Shown: one piece after another, positions 26,277 to 36,577 of the stretch
Position numbering within the stretch: position 1 is the stretch's first letter
Layout: every line of letters begins with the position of its first letter
Assembly: GCA_020632665.1 (NCBI GenBank)
Contig: JACKFC010000002.1
Location: 1-64,000 of the forward strand
DNA length: 64,000 nucleotides
Direction of reading: 5' to 3'
DNA from: Deltaproteobacteria bacterium
GTDB taxonomy: Bacteria; Myxococcota_A; UBA9042
Notes under the pieces: generated by a model
Databases searched by the model: none
What the model saw: the letters and a program-made list of their open reading frames with translations, nothing else
Told to the model about the DNA's origin: nothing
Position numbers and translations under genes: made by a program

Positions 26277-26893
26277 TCGCTCCTCGGCACCCGGAGCACG
26301 GCCTGGCGGGCCCGCAGCAACTCGAGCTGCCGCGTCTCCTCGGGTTCGAAGTGGCGCCGGCAGCGTGCCTCGTAGCGCTCGGAGCTGCCCAGCTCGACCT
26401 GGTCGCCGCCGCCGGTCAGCCGCTGCGAGAAGCTCGCCGCCGCGCCGCAGACCATGCAGACGGCTTGGCTCTTGGTGACGACCTCGGCGATCGCCAGCAG
26501 CGCCGGCATCGGGTGAAAGGGCCGGCCGCGGGAGTCCAGATCCAGGCCGGCGATGATCACCCGGCAGCCGCGGTTGGCGAGCGTGTCGCAGACCTCGACC
26601 AGGTCTTCGTCGAAGAATTGCGCCTCGTCGATGCCGACCACCTCGGTCCGCAGCAGCACCGTGTCGAGGAGCTGGCGGGCGTTGGCGACCGGCGTCGCGG
26701 AGAGCCGGTTGTCCGAGTGGCTGACGACCTCGTCGTCGGCGTAGCGGGTGTCGATGCCGGGCTTGAAGACCTCGACCCGCTGCCGGGCGATGATCGCGCG
26801 CCGCAGCCGACGGATCAGCTCCTCCGATTTGCCCGAGAACATGGGGCCGCAGATGACTTCGATCCGCCCGCCCTGGATGCCACCGTAGACCAC
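26273..26893 (-). CDS. tdk: Thymidine kinase (type II)
   Basis: A 206-residue kinase read from GTG 26893 with AGGAGG at normal spacing. It shows GRIEVICGPMFSGKSEEL (P-loop), VVGIDEAQFFDE (Walker B / DEAQFF), RVIIAGLDLDSRGRPF (substrate loop) and the zinc-binding CMVC and C-x-x-H pairs. It phosphorylates thymidine to dTMP in pyrimidine salvage. An in-frame extension upstream is long but lacks family similarity, so the GTG is preferred. The downstream gene overlaps by four bases. Confidence 0.94.
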   Translation of the reverse strand: MVYGGIQGGRIEVICGPMFSGKSEELIRRLRRAIIARQRVEVFKPGIDTRYADDEVVSHSDNRLSATPVANARQLLDTVLLRTEVVGIDEAQFFDEDLVEVCDTLANRGCRVIIAGLDLDSRGRPFHPMPALLAIAEVVTKSQAVCMVCGAAASFSQRLTGGGDQVELGSSERYEARCRRHFEPEETRQLELLRARQAVLRVPRSE

Positions 26894-27059
26894 GCCGCCC
26901 CTCCTGCTCTGGCCGGCCCGGACGCTAGCAGGAAGGTACGGCGGCGTCGACAGCGCGCCGGGTCGCAGCCGCGTTTGTGGCGCCGTCGTCGCGCAGCACG
27001 TAGCATCCTGCGGCCCCGAGGCAGCGCCGCTGAGCGCGTGGAGGCAGAGCGAGGTCTGG

Positions 27060-27719
27060 TTGGTCCGTGGTGCGCGAAAAGGCTCGAGCGGCCCTCTCCC
27101 GTCGCCCCGCCTGGTGGCCGCGCTGCTGCCTGCGCTCTTCTGCGCGGCGATCAGCGGCTGCGAGTCCGGCGACGCCGCCGTGGTCGGCACCACCTACGCC
27201 GACCTCACCTACGCCTTCGCGCCGAAGACGGGCTGCGGTGCGTGGTGCTACTACGACGAAGCCCACAACCTCGCCTCCACCGCCTCGGAGACCGACGACA
27301 GCGGCATCGACCGCTACGCCGCCGGCCAGCTCGTCGACGGGCGCCGCGGGGTCGACGCCTGGGACGAGGACCTCGGCTTCGGCCCCGGCTACGAGTGGGT
27401 CGGCTGGATCGACGGCAAGCCCGAGGTGCGGATCGATCTGGGCCAGCGCCGCTCGGTCCGTCGCGTGCGCGTCGGAATGAGCAACCACGCCGAGGGCGGC
27501 GTGACCCAGGCCTCGGTGATTCGCGTCGCCACCAGCCTCGACGGGCAGGCGTGGAGCGCCGAGACCATCTTCGCCCGCGGTGACGGCTCGCTCGCCAGCA
27601 TCACGCCCGGCAAGCGCGCCGACGTCTCGCTCGGCCTGCAGTCGCGCGACGCGCGCTATGTGCGGCTGACCTTCGTCCGGACCGGCTGGCTGATGCTCGA
27701 CGAGATCGGGGTCGAGTAG
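27060..27719 (+). CDS. Discoidin-domain (F5/8 type C-like) lipoprotein
   Basis: A 219-residue predicted lipoprotein. The likely start is TTG 27060 with GAGG a few bases upstream; a later GTG inside the signal is possible. The signal ends AAISGC. The mature part is a jelly-roll discoidin-like fold: TYAFAPKTGCGAWCYYDEAHNL, QLVDGRRGVDAWDEDLGFG, VRIDLGQRRSVRRVRVG and ARYVRLTFVRTGWLMLDEIGV, the usual DGxxxD ... V.IDLG ... RYVRL ... DEI order of carbohydrate- or surface-binding F5/8C domains. It is convergent with the 2908-residue gene, with adjacent stop codons. Confidence 0.82.
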   Translation: MVRGARKGSSGPLPSPRLVAALLPALFCAAISGCESGDAAVVGTTYADLTYAFAPKTGCGAWCYYDEAHNLASTASETDDSGIDRYAAGQLVDGRRGVDAWDEDLGFGPGYEWVGWIDGKPEVRIDLGQRRSVRRVRVGMSNHAEGGVTQASVIRVATSLDGQAWSAETIFARGDGSLASITPGKRADVSLGLQSRDARYVRLTFVRTGWLMLDEIGVE

Positions 27720-30700
27720 CTACTGCGCCGCGCAGACCGGTGGGTAGACATTGATATTGCAGGTCTTGCCGGTATCGCAGATCCGGTTCTGCAGCGGACT
27801 CGTGAAGAAGTCGAAGCTCTGGCAGCTGCCGCCGCTGCAGCGGTCGATATTGCAGCGGTTGTCGTCGTCGCAGAGGTCGTGGTCGCGCCGGCAGATGCCC
27901 GCCTTGCAGGCCTGGTTCCCCGTGAAACACGAGCCGCCGCCACCGCTGCAGCTGGCACCGTCGGCGAGCACCGTCTTCCGCTGGCAGACGCCCTGGGTGC
28001 AGGTCGGCGCGCCACATTTGTCGCCGGCGATGCAATCGGTCCAGCTCCGACACGGCGCCTGGGTCCGCACCCGGAGGTCTTCGATCAGCAGGCCGACGCC
28101 GCTCGTATTCTCGAATTCTCCGGCGATGTAGCTGTGGGCGCGAAAGCGCAGGCGGACCTTCTTGCCGGCGAACTCGGCGAGGTCGATGCGGACGCGCTCC
28201 CAGACGCCGCTGCTCATGCGCGGGATCTCGTAGCTGCGCTGGGTCTGGAACCCGTCGGCGCTGACCTCGAGGGACGCCGCGAAGAACGTGAACGTCGTGC
28301 TGCTGCTGAATTTGCGGAATTGCCAGAACTCGACCACCGCGCCGCCGGCCGGGATGTCGAGCTCCGGCCCGGTCACCCAGCGCTGCGGCCAGCTGCCCAG
28401 GCCGTTCGGATCGCGGCTCTTGAAGCCGCCCTCGGGGTTGTGCAGGCCGAGCGAGCAGCCACCGCTGCGCCGCGTGACCGCGCTCGGCACGCCGTCGACG
28501 ACCCACTTGGTGTAGCCGACCGGCAGCGCCGTATCGCCGACCCAATCGCTGTTCAGCGGCTTGCCGTCGGTGCCGCAGTCGAAGGGCTCGCCATAGATCA
28601 GGCAGGCGTCGGTGCCGCCGGTGCAGCTGCCGCTCTTGCAGCTCGCGCCGGTGATGCAGGCGTCGCCGTCGGCGCAATCGGTGCCGTCGGCCAGCGCGTC
28701 GTGCTTGCAGGCGCCGTTGCTCGGATCGCAGCTGTCCTTGGTGCAGCCGTCGCCGTCGTCGCAGCTCTTGCTCACCACCGTGCAGCTGCCGCTCGCGCAG
28801 CGGCCGCCGCCGGTGCAGGGCTTGCCGTCGCTGCAGGCGGTGTCGTCGGCGACGTTCTGCCCCTTGCAGCCGCCCGCGCCGTCGCAGACGTCGGTCGCGG
28901 TGCACGCCTCGCCGTCGTTGCAGCTGGTGCCCTTGGCCGCCGCGATGTGCGTGCAGCTGCCGTCGGCGTTGCAGGTGTCCGCCGTGCACGGCTTGCCGTC
29001 GTCGCAGGTGTCGGTGCCGCCCTGGCAGGCGCCGGCCTTGCAGGTCGCGTCCTTGTGGCACGGGCTCTGGTCGCTGCAGGCCGTGCCGTCGGTGACCGGG
29101 CTGAAGGCACAGCTATCGGTCTTGGGGTCGCAGGCGTCGTTGGTGCAGCTCTTGCCGTCGTCGCAGACCTTGTCCTTGGCGACGCACTTGCCCGAGGTGC
29201 AGGTCGCGGCCAGCTTGCAGGGCTCGGCGTCCTTGCATGGGGCGCCCTCGGCCATCGCCTTGCCGGCGCATTGGTCCTTGCTGTCGCAGGCGTCCTGCTC
29301 GGTGCAGAGGTCACCGTCGTCGCAGAGCGCGCTCGCGCCGGCCGATTTGTGCACGCAGCCGGTGTCGCCAGCGCACAGGTCGAGCGTGCACGCGACCTTG
29401 TCGTCGCAGTCGGCGAGCCCCTTGCCGATGCATTTGCCGTCCGCCGCGCAGCTGCGGTTCAGGAAGGGCGTCGCGAGGTGCATCGCGCCGGCGTAGTTGC
29501 CGACGTTGCGGTAGCCGAGCAGGACCGAGCCGTCCGCGCCGGCGCTGGCGTCGGTGCCGATGGTCGAGTAGTCGACCGGGACCCTGGCGTCGCCCATCAC
29601 GTTGCCCTGCGCGTCGACACGGATCAGCGCCAAGCGATCGCCCGTGCCGCTGGCGTCGGTGGTCAGCAGCCGGCTCGAGGCGACCACCGTCGCGCCGTCG
29701 CCGGCCAGCGCGTAGGCGAAGGTCCGCGTGGTTGGGAAGTGCTTGCGGCTCCAGCGCGGCTTGCCGCTCGCGTCCCAGGCCTGGAAGGTGAGGTAGGTCA
29801 CGTTCTGCCCGGCCACCGCCTCGGTCTGGGTGCCGAGGACGACCGGGCCGGCCGAGGTCCAGGCCACGTCGGTGATGCCGGCGCTGCTGTCGTCGAGCAC
29901 CTTCCAGCTCAGGTTGCCGTCGAAGGCGACCCGCGCCACCGCCCGGTGCCAGGCGTTGTCCGCGCTGCTGCGGGCCCGACCGGCGACGACCACGCCACCG
30001 CCCGGGACGGCGTCGATCCGGGTCGGATCATTGTCGAGGTCGCCGAGCAAGTGGGAGTAGCGCACGGTGGCGCCGTTGCTGACCGCGGTGCGGTAGAGCA
30101 CGTAGGCGTTGGCGCCGCTGTTGCCGTTGACGTGCTGGTCGCGCAGCAACGACCACGCGTAGGGCTGCGCGAGATCGGCGATGCCGTCACGCGGATCGCT
30201 GTTGCTGTCGCCGATGGGCCAGCGCGCCGAGGGCGAGGTGCCGGTGGTGCGGACCAGCCGAACCTGCTGCGGTGGGTTGTTGCCCGATTTGGCCGAGAGC
30301 TTCACCAGCACCATCGATTGCTCGTTGGCGAAGCGCGAGAGGCCGTAGGTGGCGTGCCAGAAGTAGTCGGCGCTGCCGTTCTTCTCGACCCAGCCGGCGT
30401 TGTGCGTGAGCTTGCCCTCGGCGTCGACGCGGAACATCGCCAGCCGCGTGCCGTGCTGCTGCTCGCCGCCGCTGTGGTAGGCCGAGACGCGGTTGTGACC
30501 GGCGCCGATGGCGATGCCGTCGCTGTCGATGCCGACGCGGCTCACGTCGGTGCGCCAATAGATCGCGCTATAGGGCAGCGAGAGCCAGCCGCTGGTGTTG
30601 ATGGTCTGCGCCCAAGTCGAGACCCGCGCGCCGACGCAGGCCCCCTTGTTGCAGGCACCGGGGACGGCGCAGGCGCTGCTGCTCTCGTTGCACGGCGTCT

Positions 30701-33700
30701 GGTCGGCGACCGCGGTGAAGGCGCAGGCGCCGGTCTTCTTGTCGCAGGCGTCGGTGGTGCAGATCGAGCCGTCGTCGCAGACCTTGCTCGGGGTGTGGGT
30801 GCAGCTGCCCTTGTCGCACCAATCCTTCGCCGTGCAGGCGTCGCTGTCGTCGCAATCGGGGATGGTCAGCGCGTGGCAGGCGCCGGCGTCGGTGCAGGCC
30901 TTGTGGCCGAAGGAATCCGACCGCCACAGCGCGCAGCTGCCGCTGTGCACCTGCATCAGGCTGGTCGCCTCGAGGCCGAGTACCGCCGCGGTATTGCTGC
31001 TGTACGGCGATTGCTGCTGCCAGCGCAGGGCGTAGCCGGCGTCGAGCACGATGGCGTGGACCAGGGCCGGCTGGTTCGACGCGACGTATTCGAAGACGCC
31101 CAGCGCGACGCCGCCGCCTTGCAACGGCGAGATCGACTCGACGGTATGCGGCCGGTTGACGAATTGTCGGATCCAAGAGAAGCGCGCGGTCCGCTTGCCG
31201 TCTGCCGGCGCGACCTCGTCGACCCGCGCCGCCTGGCCGGTGCGCCCCGCGGCGAGCAGCTTGCCGCCGCCGTCGACCACGATATCCGCGAAGACCACGC
31301 CGTCGTCGCGCTTCTGCCAGACCAACTTGCCGGCGGCGTCGAGCTTGCCGGACCAGCCCTGGTTGCCCGAGACACCGACGAAATAGCTGGCGTCGTCCAG
31401 GCTCGTCACCGCCACCGCGCGGTCGGCGACGACCAGGCCGTCGGTGGTCTGCCAGACGGTCTTGCCGGCGGCGTCCAGGCCGACGAACCAGCCGTCCTCG
31501 CCGCCGCTGCTGTTGGCGACGCTGGAGCCGACCGCGACGTAGCTGGCGGTGCCTTTCGGCGCCTTCGCGATATCGTAGAAGCGGTCGTTCTGCAGCCCGC
31601 CGATGCCGACCCGACCGACGGTCTTGCCGCTGGCGTCGAGCAGGCCGATGGTGCCGTCGAGCGCGCCGGCGAGCCCGGCGTCGCGCCAACCGACGGCGAT
31701 GTAGCCGCCCTTGCCGTCCGTGAGCGCCGCCGCATAGGCGCCGACGAGGGTGGTGTCGGCGTGCTCGGCCAGGGTCTTGCCGGAGAAGCGCATCCGCATC
31801 GCCAGCGGCCGCTGCTTGCCGTCCACCGTGCGCGAGCCGACCAGCAGCGTGGTGCCATCGGCGACCTGCAGCGCGTCCTCGCAGCTGCCGCCGCCTCCGG
31901 TCGGGCTCTGCGCGAAGGCGCGCCGGATGGCGCCGGCGCAGACGCCCTGGGTGCACTTGCCGGCGACCTGGCAGTCGACGCCGGTGGCGCAGGCCGAGCC
32001 TTCGAGCGCCTTGTCGTGGACGCAGCCTTTGACCTTGTCGCAGGCGTCGACGGTGCAGGCTTCGCCGTCGTCGCAGCTGATCGCCTTGCCGCCGGCGCAG
32101 AGGCCGTCGCTGCAGGCCGAGTCGGTGGTGCAGGCGTCGCCGTCGTCGCAGGGCACGCCGGCGGTCGCGGCGCTGTAGGTGCAGCCCTTGCTCTGGTTGC
32201 AGGCGTCGGCGGTGCAGGGGTCCTTGTCATCGCAGTCGAGCTGCAGGACCTGCAGGCAGGTGCCCTTGATGCAGACGGCCTTGGCGGTGCACGCCTGGCC
32301 GTCGTTGCACGTCGCGCTGGTCGGCAGGTCGACGAAGGCGCAGCCCTTTTCCTTGTCGCAGGCGTCGGTGGTGCAGGCGTTGCCGTCGTTGCAGGCCGCC
32401 ACGGCGCCCTTGCTGCAGCTGCCGTTGTTGCAGCTGTCGCCGAGGGTGCAGGGGTCGCCGTCGTCGCACGGGATCTGCGGCTTGGCGGTGGTGCAGCCGC
32501 TGGCCTTGTCGCAGCCGTGGGTGGTGCAGGCGTTGCCGTCTTCGCAGTCGACGCTGACCTGCAGCGGCAGGCCGACGCAGCCGCCGCCCTTGCAGCCGTC
32601 CGCCTTGGTGCAGAGGTCGCCGTCGTCGCACGGGGCTTTGTTCGGCAGCGCGACGCAGCCCTGCTTCGGATCGCAGGCGTCGTCGGTGCAGAGGTTGCCG
32701 TCGTCACAGGTCAGCGGCTTGCCGACGCACTGGCTGCCGCTGCAGAGGTCGTTGCCGGTGCAGGCGTTGCCGTCGTCGCAGGCGCCGGTGCGGGCGGTGT
32801 AGACGCAGCCCTTCAGCGGGTGGCAGGAGTCGACGGTGCAGGCGGTGCCGCCATCGCATTGCTTCGCGGTGCCGGCGCAGCTGCCCTTGACGCAGGTGTC
32901 GTTGACCGAGCAGAGGTTGCCGTCGTCGCAGGCGGGGCCGGTCGCCGGTGTGTGCACGCAGCCCTTGTCGGTCTTGCTGTCGCAGGCGTCGGCGGTGCAG
33001 ACGTTGTCGTCGTCGCAGGCGTTGGCCTTGCCGCCGGCGCAGGTGCCGTCGCTGCACGACTCGCCGACGCTGCAGGGGTCACCGTCGTCGCAGGCCGGAT
33101 CGCTGGGCGCGCCGTGGCTGCAGGCGCCGGTCTTGCCGTCGCAGGTATCGGCGGTGCAGGCGTTGCCGTCGTCACAGGCGGCGGTGGCGCCGGCGGTGCA
33201 GACGCCCGCGGCGCAGGCATCGCCTTTGCTACACGGATCGCCGTCGTCGCAGGGCGCGGTATTCTTGCTGAAGGTGCAGCCCTTCTGCTTGTCGCAGACC
33301 TCGTCGGTGCAGGGGTTGTCGTCGCTGCAATCGACGCTGACCTGCAGCGGCAGGCCGACGCAGAGCCCGTCTTTGCAGCGATCTTGCTTGGTGCAGAGGT
33401 CGCCGTCGTTGCAGACGAAGGTATTCGGCGCAAAGACGCAGCCCTTCTTGGCGTCGCACGAATCGGTGGTGCAGAGCTTGCCGTCGTTGCAGGCGACCAG
33501 CTTGCCGACGCAGGCCTTGCCGACGCAGCTCTCGTCCTCGGTGCAGAGGTTGCCGTCGTCGCAGGGGCCCGACTTGGCGTCGTATTGGCAGCCCTTCTGC
33601 GGATGGCAGGAGTCGATGGTGCAGGGCGTGCCCTCGGTGCACGGCTTGAGCGCGCCGGTGCAGAAGCCCTTCACGCAGACGTCCTGCTCGGTGCAGACGT

Positions 33701-36446
33701 TGCCGTCGTCGCAGGCGCCGCCTGAATCGGCGGTGTAGACGCAGCCCTTGCTGTCGTTGCAGGCGTCGGCGGTGCAGGGGTCCTGGTCGTCGCAGTCGAC
33801 CTTCTGGCCGGCCTTGCAGGTGCCGTCGGCGTCGCAGAGCGCCGCGCCGGTGCAGAGCGTGCCGGGACCGCAGATCACCTTCAGGTTCTGCGGCGTCATC
33901 ACGCAGGAGCCGGTCTTGGCGTCGCAGAGGTTCTTGATGCAGGTCGTGTCGTTGCCGCTCGGGCAGCCGACCACCGTCGCCGGGTCGACCTGGCAGATCT
34001 TGGTCGGGCCGCAGACGAGGTTGCCCGTGCACGGGTTGCCGTCTTCCTGGCTCTTGCAGTCGGCGTCGGTGACGCAGCCGCAGCTATTCGGCCCCGCGGT
34101 GCAGACGCCGCCCTTGCAGGCGTCGTCCTTGGTGCAATTGGTGCCGTCGGCGTCGCAGGCGAGGCCCTCGTTGCGCGGCAGCAGGTTGCATTTGCCGGTC
34201 GCCGGGTTGCATTGGTTGGTGATGCAGAGCGTATCGTCCGCCTTGCTGCAGACGACCTCGGTCGCCGGGTTCACCTCGCAGGCGTGGGTCAGGCCGTTGC
34301 AGTAGAGCTCGCTGCAGAGGTCGAGGCCCTCCTTCGCGGCGCAGTCGGCGTCCGATTGGCATTCGCAGGTATTGGTCCCCGCCTTGCAGGTGCCGGCGAA
34401 GCAGGCGTCGTCCTTGGTGCAGGCGTTTCCGTCGGCGTCGCAGGATGCGCCCTCGTTGCGCGGCAGCAGCTGGCAGGAGCCGGTCTTGCCGAGGCAGGTG
34501 TTGACCTGACAGAAGCTGTCGTCCGCCGTCGGGCAGGTGACGACCGTCGCCGGGTTGACCTCGCATTGGTTGCTGGCCTGGTTGCAGAAGAGGGTGCCGT
34601 CGCAGAGGTTGCCGTTCTCCTGCGCCGCGCAGTCGTCGTCGGTCTTGCAGAGGCAGGTGTTGATGGTCGCGGTACACTCGCCGGCCAGGTCGCAGACCTC
34701 GTCCTTGGTGCAAGCGTTGCCGTCGTCGCAGGCCTTGTCTTTGTTGGTCGGCTTCAGCTTGCAGCCGCCGGTCACCTTGTCGCAGGTGGCGACGCGGCAG
34801 AAGGTGTCGTCGGTGGTCGGGCAGGTCACCACGGTCGCCGGGTTGAGGTCGCAGGCGCCAGTATTCTGGTTGCAAAAGAGGGTGCCGTTGCAGAGGTCGC
34901 CGTCTTCCTGCAGCGCGCAATCGTCGTCGTTCTTGCAGAGGCAGGCGTCGCTGCCGGCCTTGCAGCCACCGGCGAGGCAGACGTCGCCCTTGGTGCAGGG
35001 CTCGCCGTCTTCACAGGGCAGGCCGTTCTGCTGCGCGACCAAGCTGCAGGTGCCGGTCTGCGGGTTGCAGACGTTCTTGCTGCAGTGGGTGTCGTTGTTC
35101 TTCGCGCAGGAGACGATGCTCGCCGGGTTGACCTTGCAGGCGAAGCCGGCGGCGTTGGTCTTGTCGCAATAGAGCGTGCCGTTGCAGGGGTTGCCGTCGT
35201 CCTGGCCGAGGCAGTCGGCGTCGGTGACGCAGGCGCAGATCTTGGCCCCGGCGGCGCACGCGCCCTGGCCGTCACAGACGTCGCCGACGGTGCAGCTGTC
35301 GCCGTCGTCGCAGCCGACGCTGAAGGGGAAGGGCGTGATGGCGCAGCCGCCGGTCTTCGGGTCGCACGCGCTCACTTCGCAGATGCCGTCCGAGGTATCC
35401 GGGCAGGAGACGACGGTGAGCGGGTTGATCTGGCACGTCCCGCTCTTGCCGTCGCAGAAGAGGGTGCCGTTGCAGGGGTTGCCGTCGTCCTTGCTGGCGC
35501 AGTCGGCGGCGGTCGAGCACGGGCAGACGGCCTTGCCGGCGGCGCAGGTCCCGGCCGCGTCGCAGGTATCGCCCTCGGTGCAGACGTTGCCGTCGTCGCA
35601 GGGCGAGCCGGCCGCGTCGGGCTTGGAGACGCAGGCGCCGCTCTTCGGGTCGCAGACGTCGGTGGTGCACGGGTCGCCGTCGTCGCAGCTCTGCGCCTTG
35701 CTCGCCGTGCAGACGCCGCTGAAGCAGGTCGCCGTCAGCGTGCATTTGCTGCCGTCGCTGCAGACCGCGCCGTCGAGCGCCGGGGTGTGCAGGCACGCGC
35801 CGGTGCTGGGGTTGCAGCTATCGGCGGTGCAGACGTTGGCGTCGTCGCAGCTCTTCAGCGTCAGCACGACGCAATTGCCGGCCAGGCAGGAGGCGGTCGC
35901 GGCGCATTGGCTCGGCGAGGTGCACACGTCGCCGTCGGCGGCGGTGGTCGTGGTGCAGACGCCTTCGGTGCAGGCGGCGAGCTGGCAGGGGAAGGCGGGG
36001 GCGGGGCAGTCGGCGGCGGTCTGGCAGCCGCTGGCGACGTCGGGATCGGTTGCGGCGTCGGTTTCCGCGGCAGCGTCGGTGTCGGCGCCGGTGATGGCGT
36101 CGGCGTCGGCGTCGGCGTCGGTGACAGCGTCGGCGCTCGTGTCGGCGACGGTGTCGGCGTCGGCGTTCGTGTCGCTCAGGACGTCGGTGCCGGTGTCGGC
36201 GCCCGTGTCGATGGCCGCGTCGGCGCCGGTGTCGCTCACGTTGGCGTCGGCGACAGCGTCGACTGGCGTGGTGTCGGCGACCACGTCGAGCACCGCATCG
36301 ACGACCGCGTCGAAATCGGCGTCCGTGCCGCCGCCCGAGGTCGTCCCTCCGTCGCTGCCACAACCGGTGGGGACGGCCCACAGGGCGAGCAGCAGCAGCA
36401 GGGGGCGGGCACGGCGGAGTGCGGGGCGCGGGCGGGCGGCGGGCAT
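27720..36446 (-). CDS. 2908-residue Cys-repeat giant lipoprotein
   Basis: The largest gene in the window. The second ATG (36446) is preferred, as GAGG lies six bases ahead; the signal ends AVPTGC. Order: an Asp/Ala/Val/Thr linker (about 30-140); some 34 CDDGxxCTxDxC units (about 150-1500), some with CNGTLFCD spacers; a propeller-like segment (about 1510-1850; VGSRTVDGK, GGEDGWFVGLDAAGKTVW); three Cys units; a second segment (about 1930-2320); about ten more units; a MAM/jelly-roll-like domain (about 2615-2810; WVTGPELDIPAGGAVVEFWQ, SSGVWERVRIDLAEFAGKKVRLRFRA); and terminal Cys units. Nearly fifty units and several hundred Cys imply dense disulfides outside the cytoplasm. It is probably a surface fibre or adhesin; no catalytic domain is seen. 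Confidence 0.88.
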   Translation of the reverse strand: MPAARPRPALRRARPLLLLLALWAVPTGCGSDGGTTSGGGTDADFDAVVDAVLDVVADTTPVDAVADANVSDTGADAAIDTGADTGTDVLSDTNADADTVADTSADAVTDADADADAITGADTDAAAETDAATDPDVASGCQTAADCPAPAFPCQLAACTEGVCTTTTAADGDVCTSPSQCAATASCLAGNCVVLTLKSCDDANVCTADSCNPSTGACLHTPALDGAVCSDGSKCTLTATCFSGVCTASKAQSCDDGDPCTTDVCDPKSGACVSKPDAAGSPCDDGNVCTEGDTCDAAGTCAAGKAVCPCSTAADCASKDDGNPCNGTLFCDGKSGTCQINPLTVVSCPDTSDGICEVSACDPKTGGCAITPFPFSVGCDDGDSCTVGDVCDGQGACAAGAKICACVTDADCLGQDDGNPCNGTLYCDKTNAAGFACKVNPASIVSCAKNNDTHCSKNVCNPQTGTCSLVAQQNGLPCEDGEPCTKGDVCLAGGCKAGSDACLCKNDDDCALQEDGDLCNGTLFCNQNTGACDLNPATVVTCPTTDDTFCRVATCDKVTGGCKLKPTNKDKACDDGNACTKDEVCDLAGECTATINTCLCKTDDDCAAQENGNLCDGTLFCNQASNQCEVNPATVVTCPTADDSFCQVNTCLGKTGSCQLLPRNEGASCDADGNACTKDDACFAGTCKAGTNTCECQSDADCAAKEGLDLCSELYCNGLTHACEVNPATEVVCSKADDTLCITNQCNPATGKCNLLPRNEGLACDADGTNCTKDDACKGGVCTAGPNSCGCVTDADCKSQEDGNPCTGNLVCGPTKICQVDPATVVGCPSGNDTTCIKNLCDAKTGSCVMTPQNLKVICGPGTLCTGAALCDADGTCKAGQKVDCDDQDPCTADACNDSKGCVYTADSGGACDDGNVCTEQDVCVKGFCTGALKPCTEGTPCTIDSCHPQKGCQYDAKSGPCDDGNLCTEDESCVGKACVGKLVACNDGKLCTTDSCDAKKGCVFAPNTFVCNDGDLCTKQDRCKDGLCVGLPLQVSVDCSDDNPCTDEVCDKQKGCTFSKNTAPCDDGDPCSKGDACAAGVCTAGATAACDDGNACTADTCDGKTGACSHGAPSDPACDDGDPCSVGESCSDGTCAGGKANACDDDNVCTADACDSKTDKGCVHTPATGPACDDGNLCSVNDTCVKGSCAGTAKQCDGGTACTVDSCHPLKGCVYTARTGACDDGNACTGNDLCSGSQCVGKPLTCDDGNLCTDDACDPKQGCVALPNKAPCDDGDLCTKADGCKGGGCVGLPLQVSVDCEDGNACTTHGCDKASGCTTAKPQIPCDDGDPCTLGDSCNNGSCSKGAVAACNDGNACTTDACDKEKGCAFVDLPTSATCNDGQACTAKAVCIKGTCLQVLQLDCDDKDPCTADACNQSKGCTYSAATAGVPCDDGDACTTDSACSDGLCAGGKAISCDDGEACTVDACDKVKGCVHDKALEGSACATGVDCQVAGKCTQGVCAGAIRRAFAQSPTGGGGSCEDALQVADGTTLLVGSRTVDGKQRPLAMRMRFSGKTLAEHADTTLVGAYAAALTDGKGGYIAVGWRDAGLAGALDGTIGLLDASGKTVGRVGIGGLQNDRFYDIAKAPKGTASYVAVGSSVANSSGGEDGWFVGLDAAGKTVWQTTDGLVVADRAVAVTSLDDASYFVGVSGNQGWSGKLDAAGKLVWQKRDDGVVFADIVVDGGGKLLAAGRTGQAARVDEVAPADGKRTARFSWIRQFVNRPHTVESISPLQGGGVALGVFEYVASNQPALVHAIVLDAGYALRWQQQSPYSSNTAAVLGLEATSLMQVHSGSCALWRSDSFGHKACTDAGACHALTIPDCDDSDACTAKDWCDKGSCTHTPSKVCDDGSICTTDACDKKTGACAFTAVADQTPCNESSSACAVPGACNKGACVGARVSTWAQTINTSGWLSLPYSAIYWRTDVSRVGIDSDGIAIGAGHNRVSAYHSGGEQQHGTRLAMFRVDAEGKLTHNAGWVEKNGSADYFWHATYGLSRFANEQSMVLVKLSAKSGNNPPQQVRLVRTTGTSPSARWPIGDSNSDPRDGIADLAQPYAWSLLRDQHVNGNSGANAYVLYRTAVSNGATVRYSHLLGDLDNDPTRIDAVPGGGVVVAGRARSSADNAWHRAVARVAFDGNLSWKVLDDSSAGITDVAWTSAGPVVLGTQTEAVAGQNVTYLTFQAWDASGKPRWSRKHFPTTRTFAYALAGDGATVVASSRLLTTDASGTGDRLALIRVDAQGNVMGDARVPVDYSTIGTDASAGADGSVLLGYRNVGNYAGAMHLATPFLNRSCAADGKCIGKGLADCDDKVACTLDLCAGDTGCVHKSAGASALCDDGDLCTEQDACDSKDQCAGKAMAEGAPCKDAEPCKLAATCTSGKCVAKDKVCDDGKSCTNDACDPKTDSCAFSPVTDGTACSDQSPCHKDATCKAGACQGGTDTCDDGKPCTADTCNADGSCTHIAAAKGTSCNDGEACTATDVCDGAGGCKGQNVADDTACSDGKPCTGGGRCASGSCTVVSKSCDDGDGCTKDSCDPSNGACKHDALADGTDCADGDACITGASCKSGSCTGGTDACLIYGEPFDCGTDGKPLNSDWVGDTALPVGYTKWVVDGVPSAVTRRSGGCSLGLHNPEGGFKSRDPNGLGSWPQRWVTGPELDIPAGGAVVEFWQFRKFSSSTTFTFFAASLEVSADGFQTQRSYEIPRMSSGVWERVRIDLAEFAGKKVRLRFRAHSYIAGEFENTSGVGLLIEDLRVRTQAPCRSWTDCIAGDKCGAPTCTQGVCQRKTVLADGASCSGGGGSCFTGNQACKAGICRRDHDLCDDDNRCNIDRCSGGSCQSFDFFTSPLQNRICDTGKTCNINVYPPVCAAQ

Positions 36447-36577
36447 GGACATCCTCACGGGGGGCGGAATCGCGGCAGCAAGCGTGCGAGTTCTACCCTG
36501 CCCGGTCCGGCCTGCGCGAGCATCTGCCGTTCGGCATAGTCCCTTGCATGCGGGCGGCGTGCTAGCCTCGGCGGACG

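Noticed and set aside
27879..33725. 1948-codon open frame on the plus strand within the 2908-residue gene
   Set aside because: Low-complexity (A/V/G/L) translation made of the same repeat as the real gene on the other strand; no start context, no family.
34212..36539. 775-codon plus-strand frame opposite the giant lipoprotein N-terminus
   Set aside because: Shadow of Cys-repeat and Asp-rich linker DNA; the translated protein is a low-complexity artefact.
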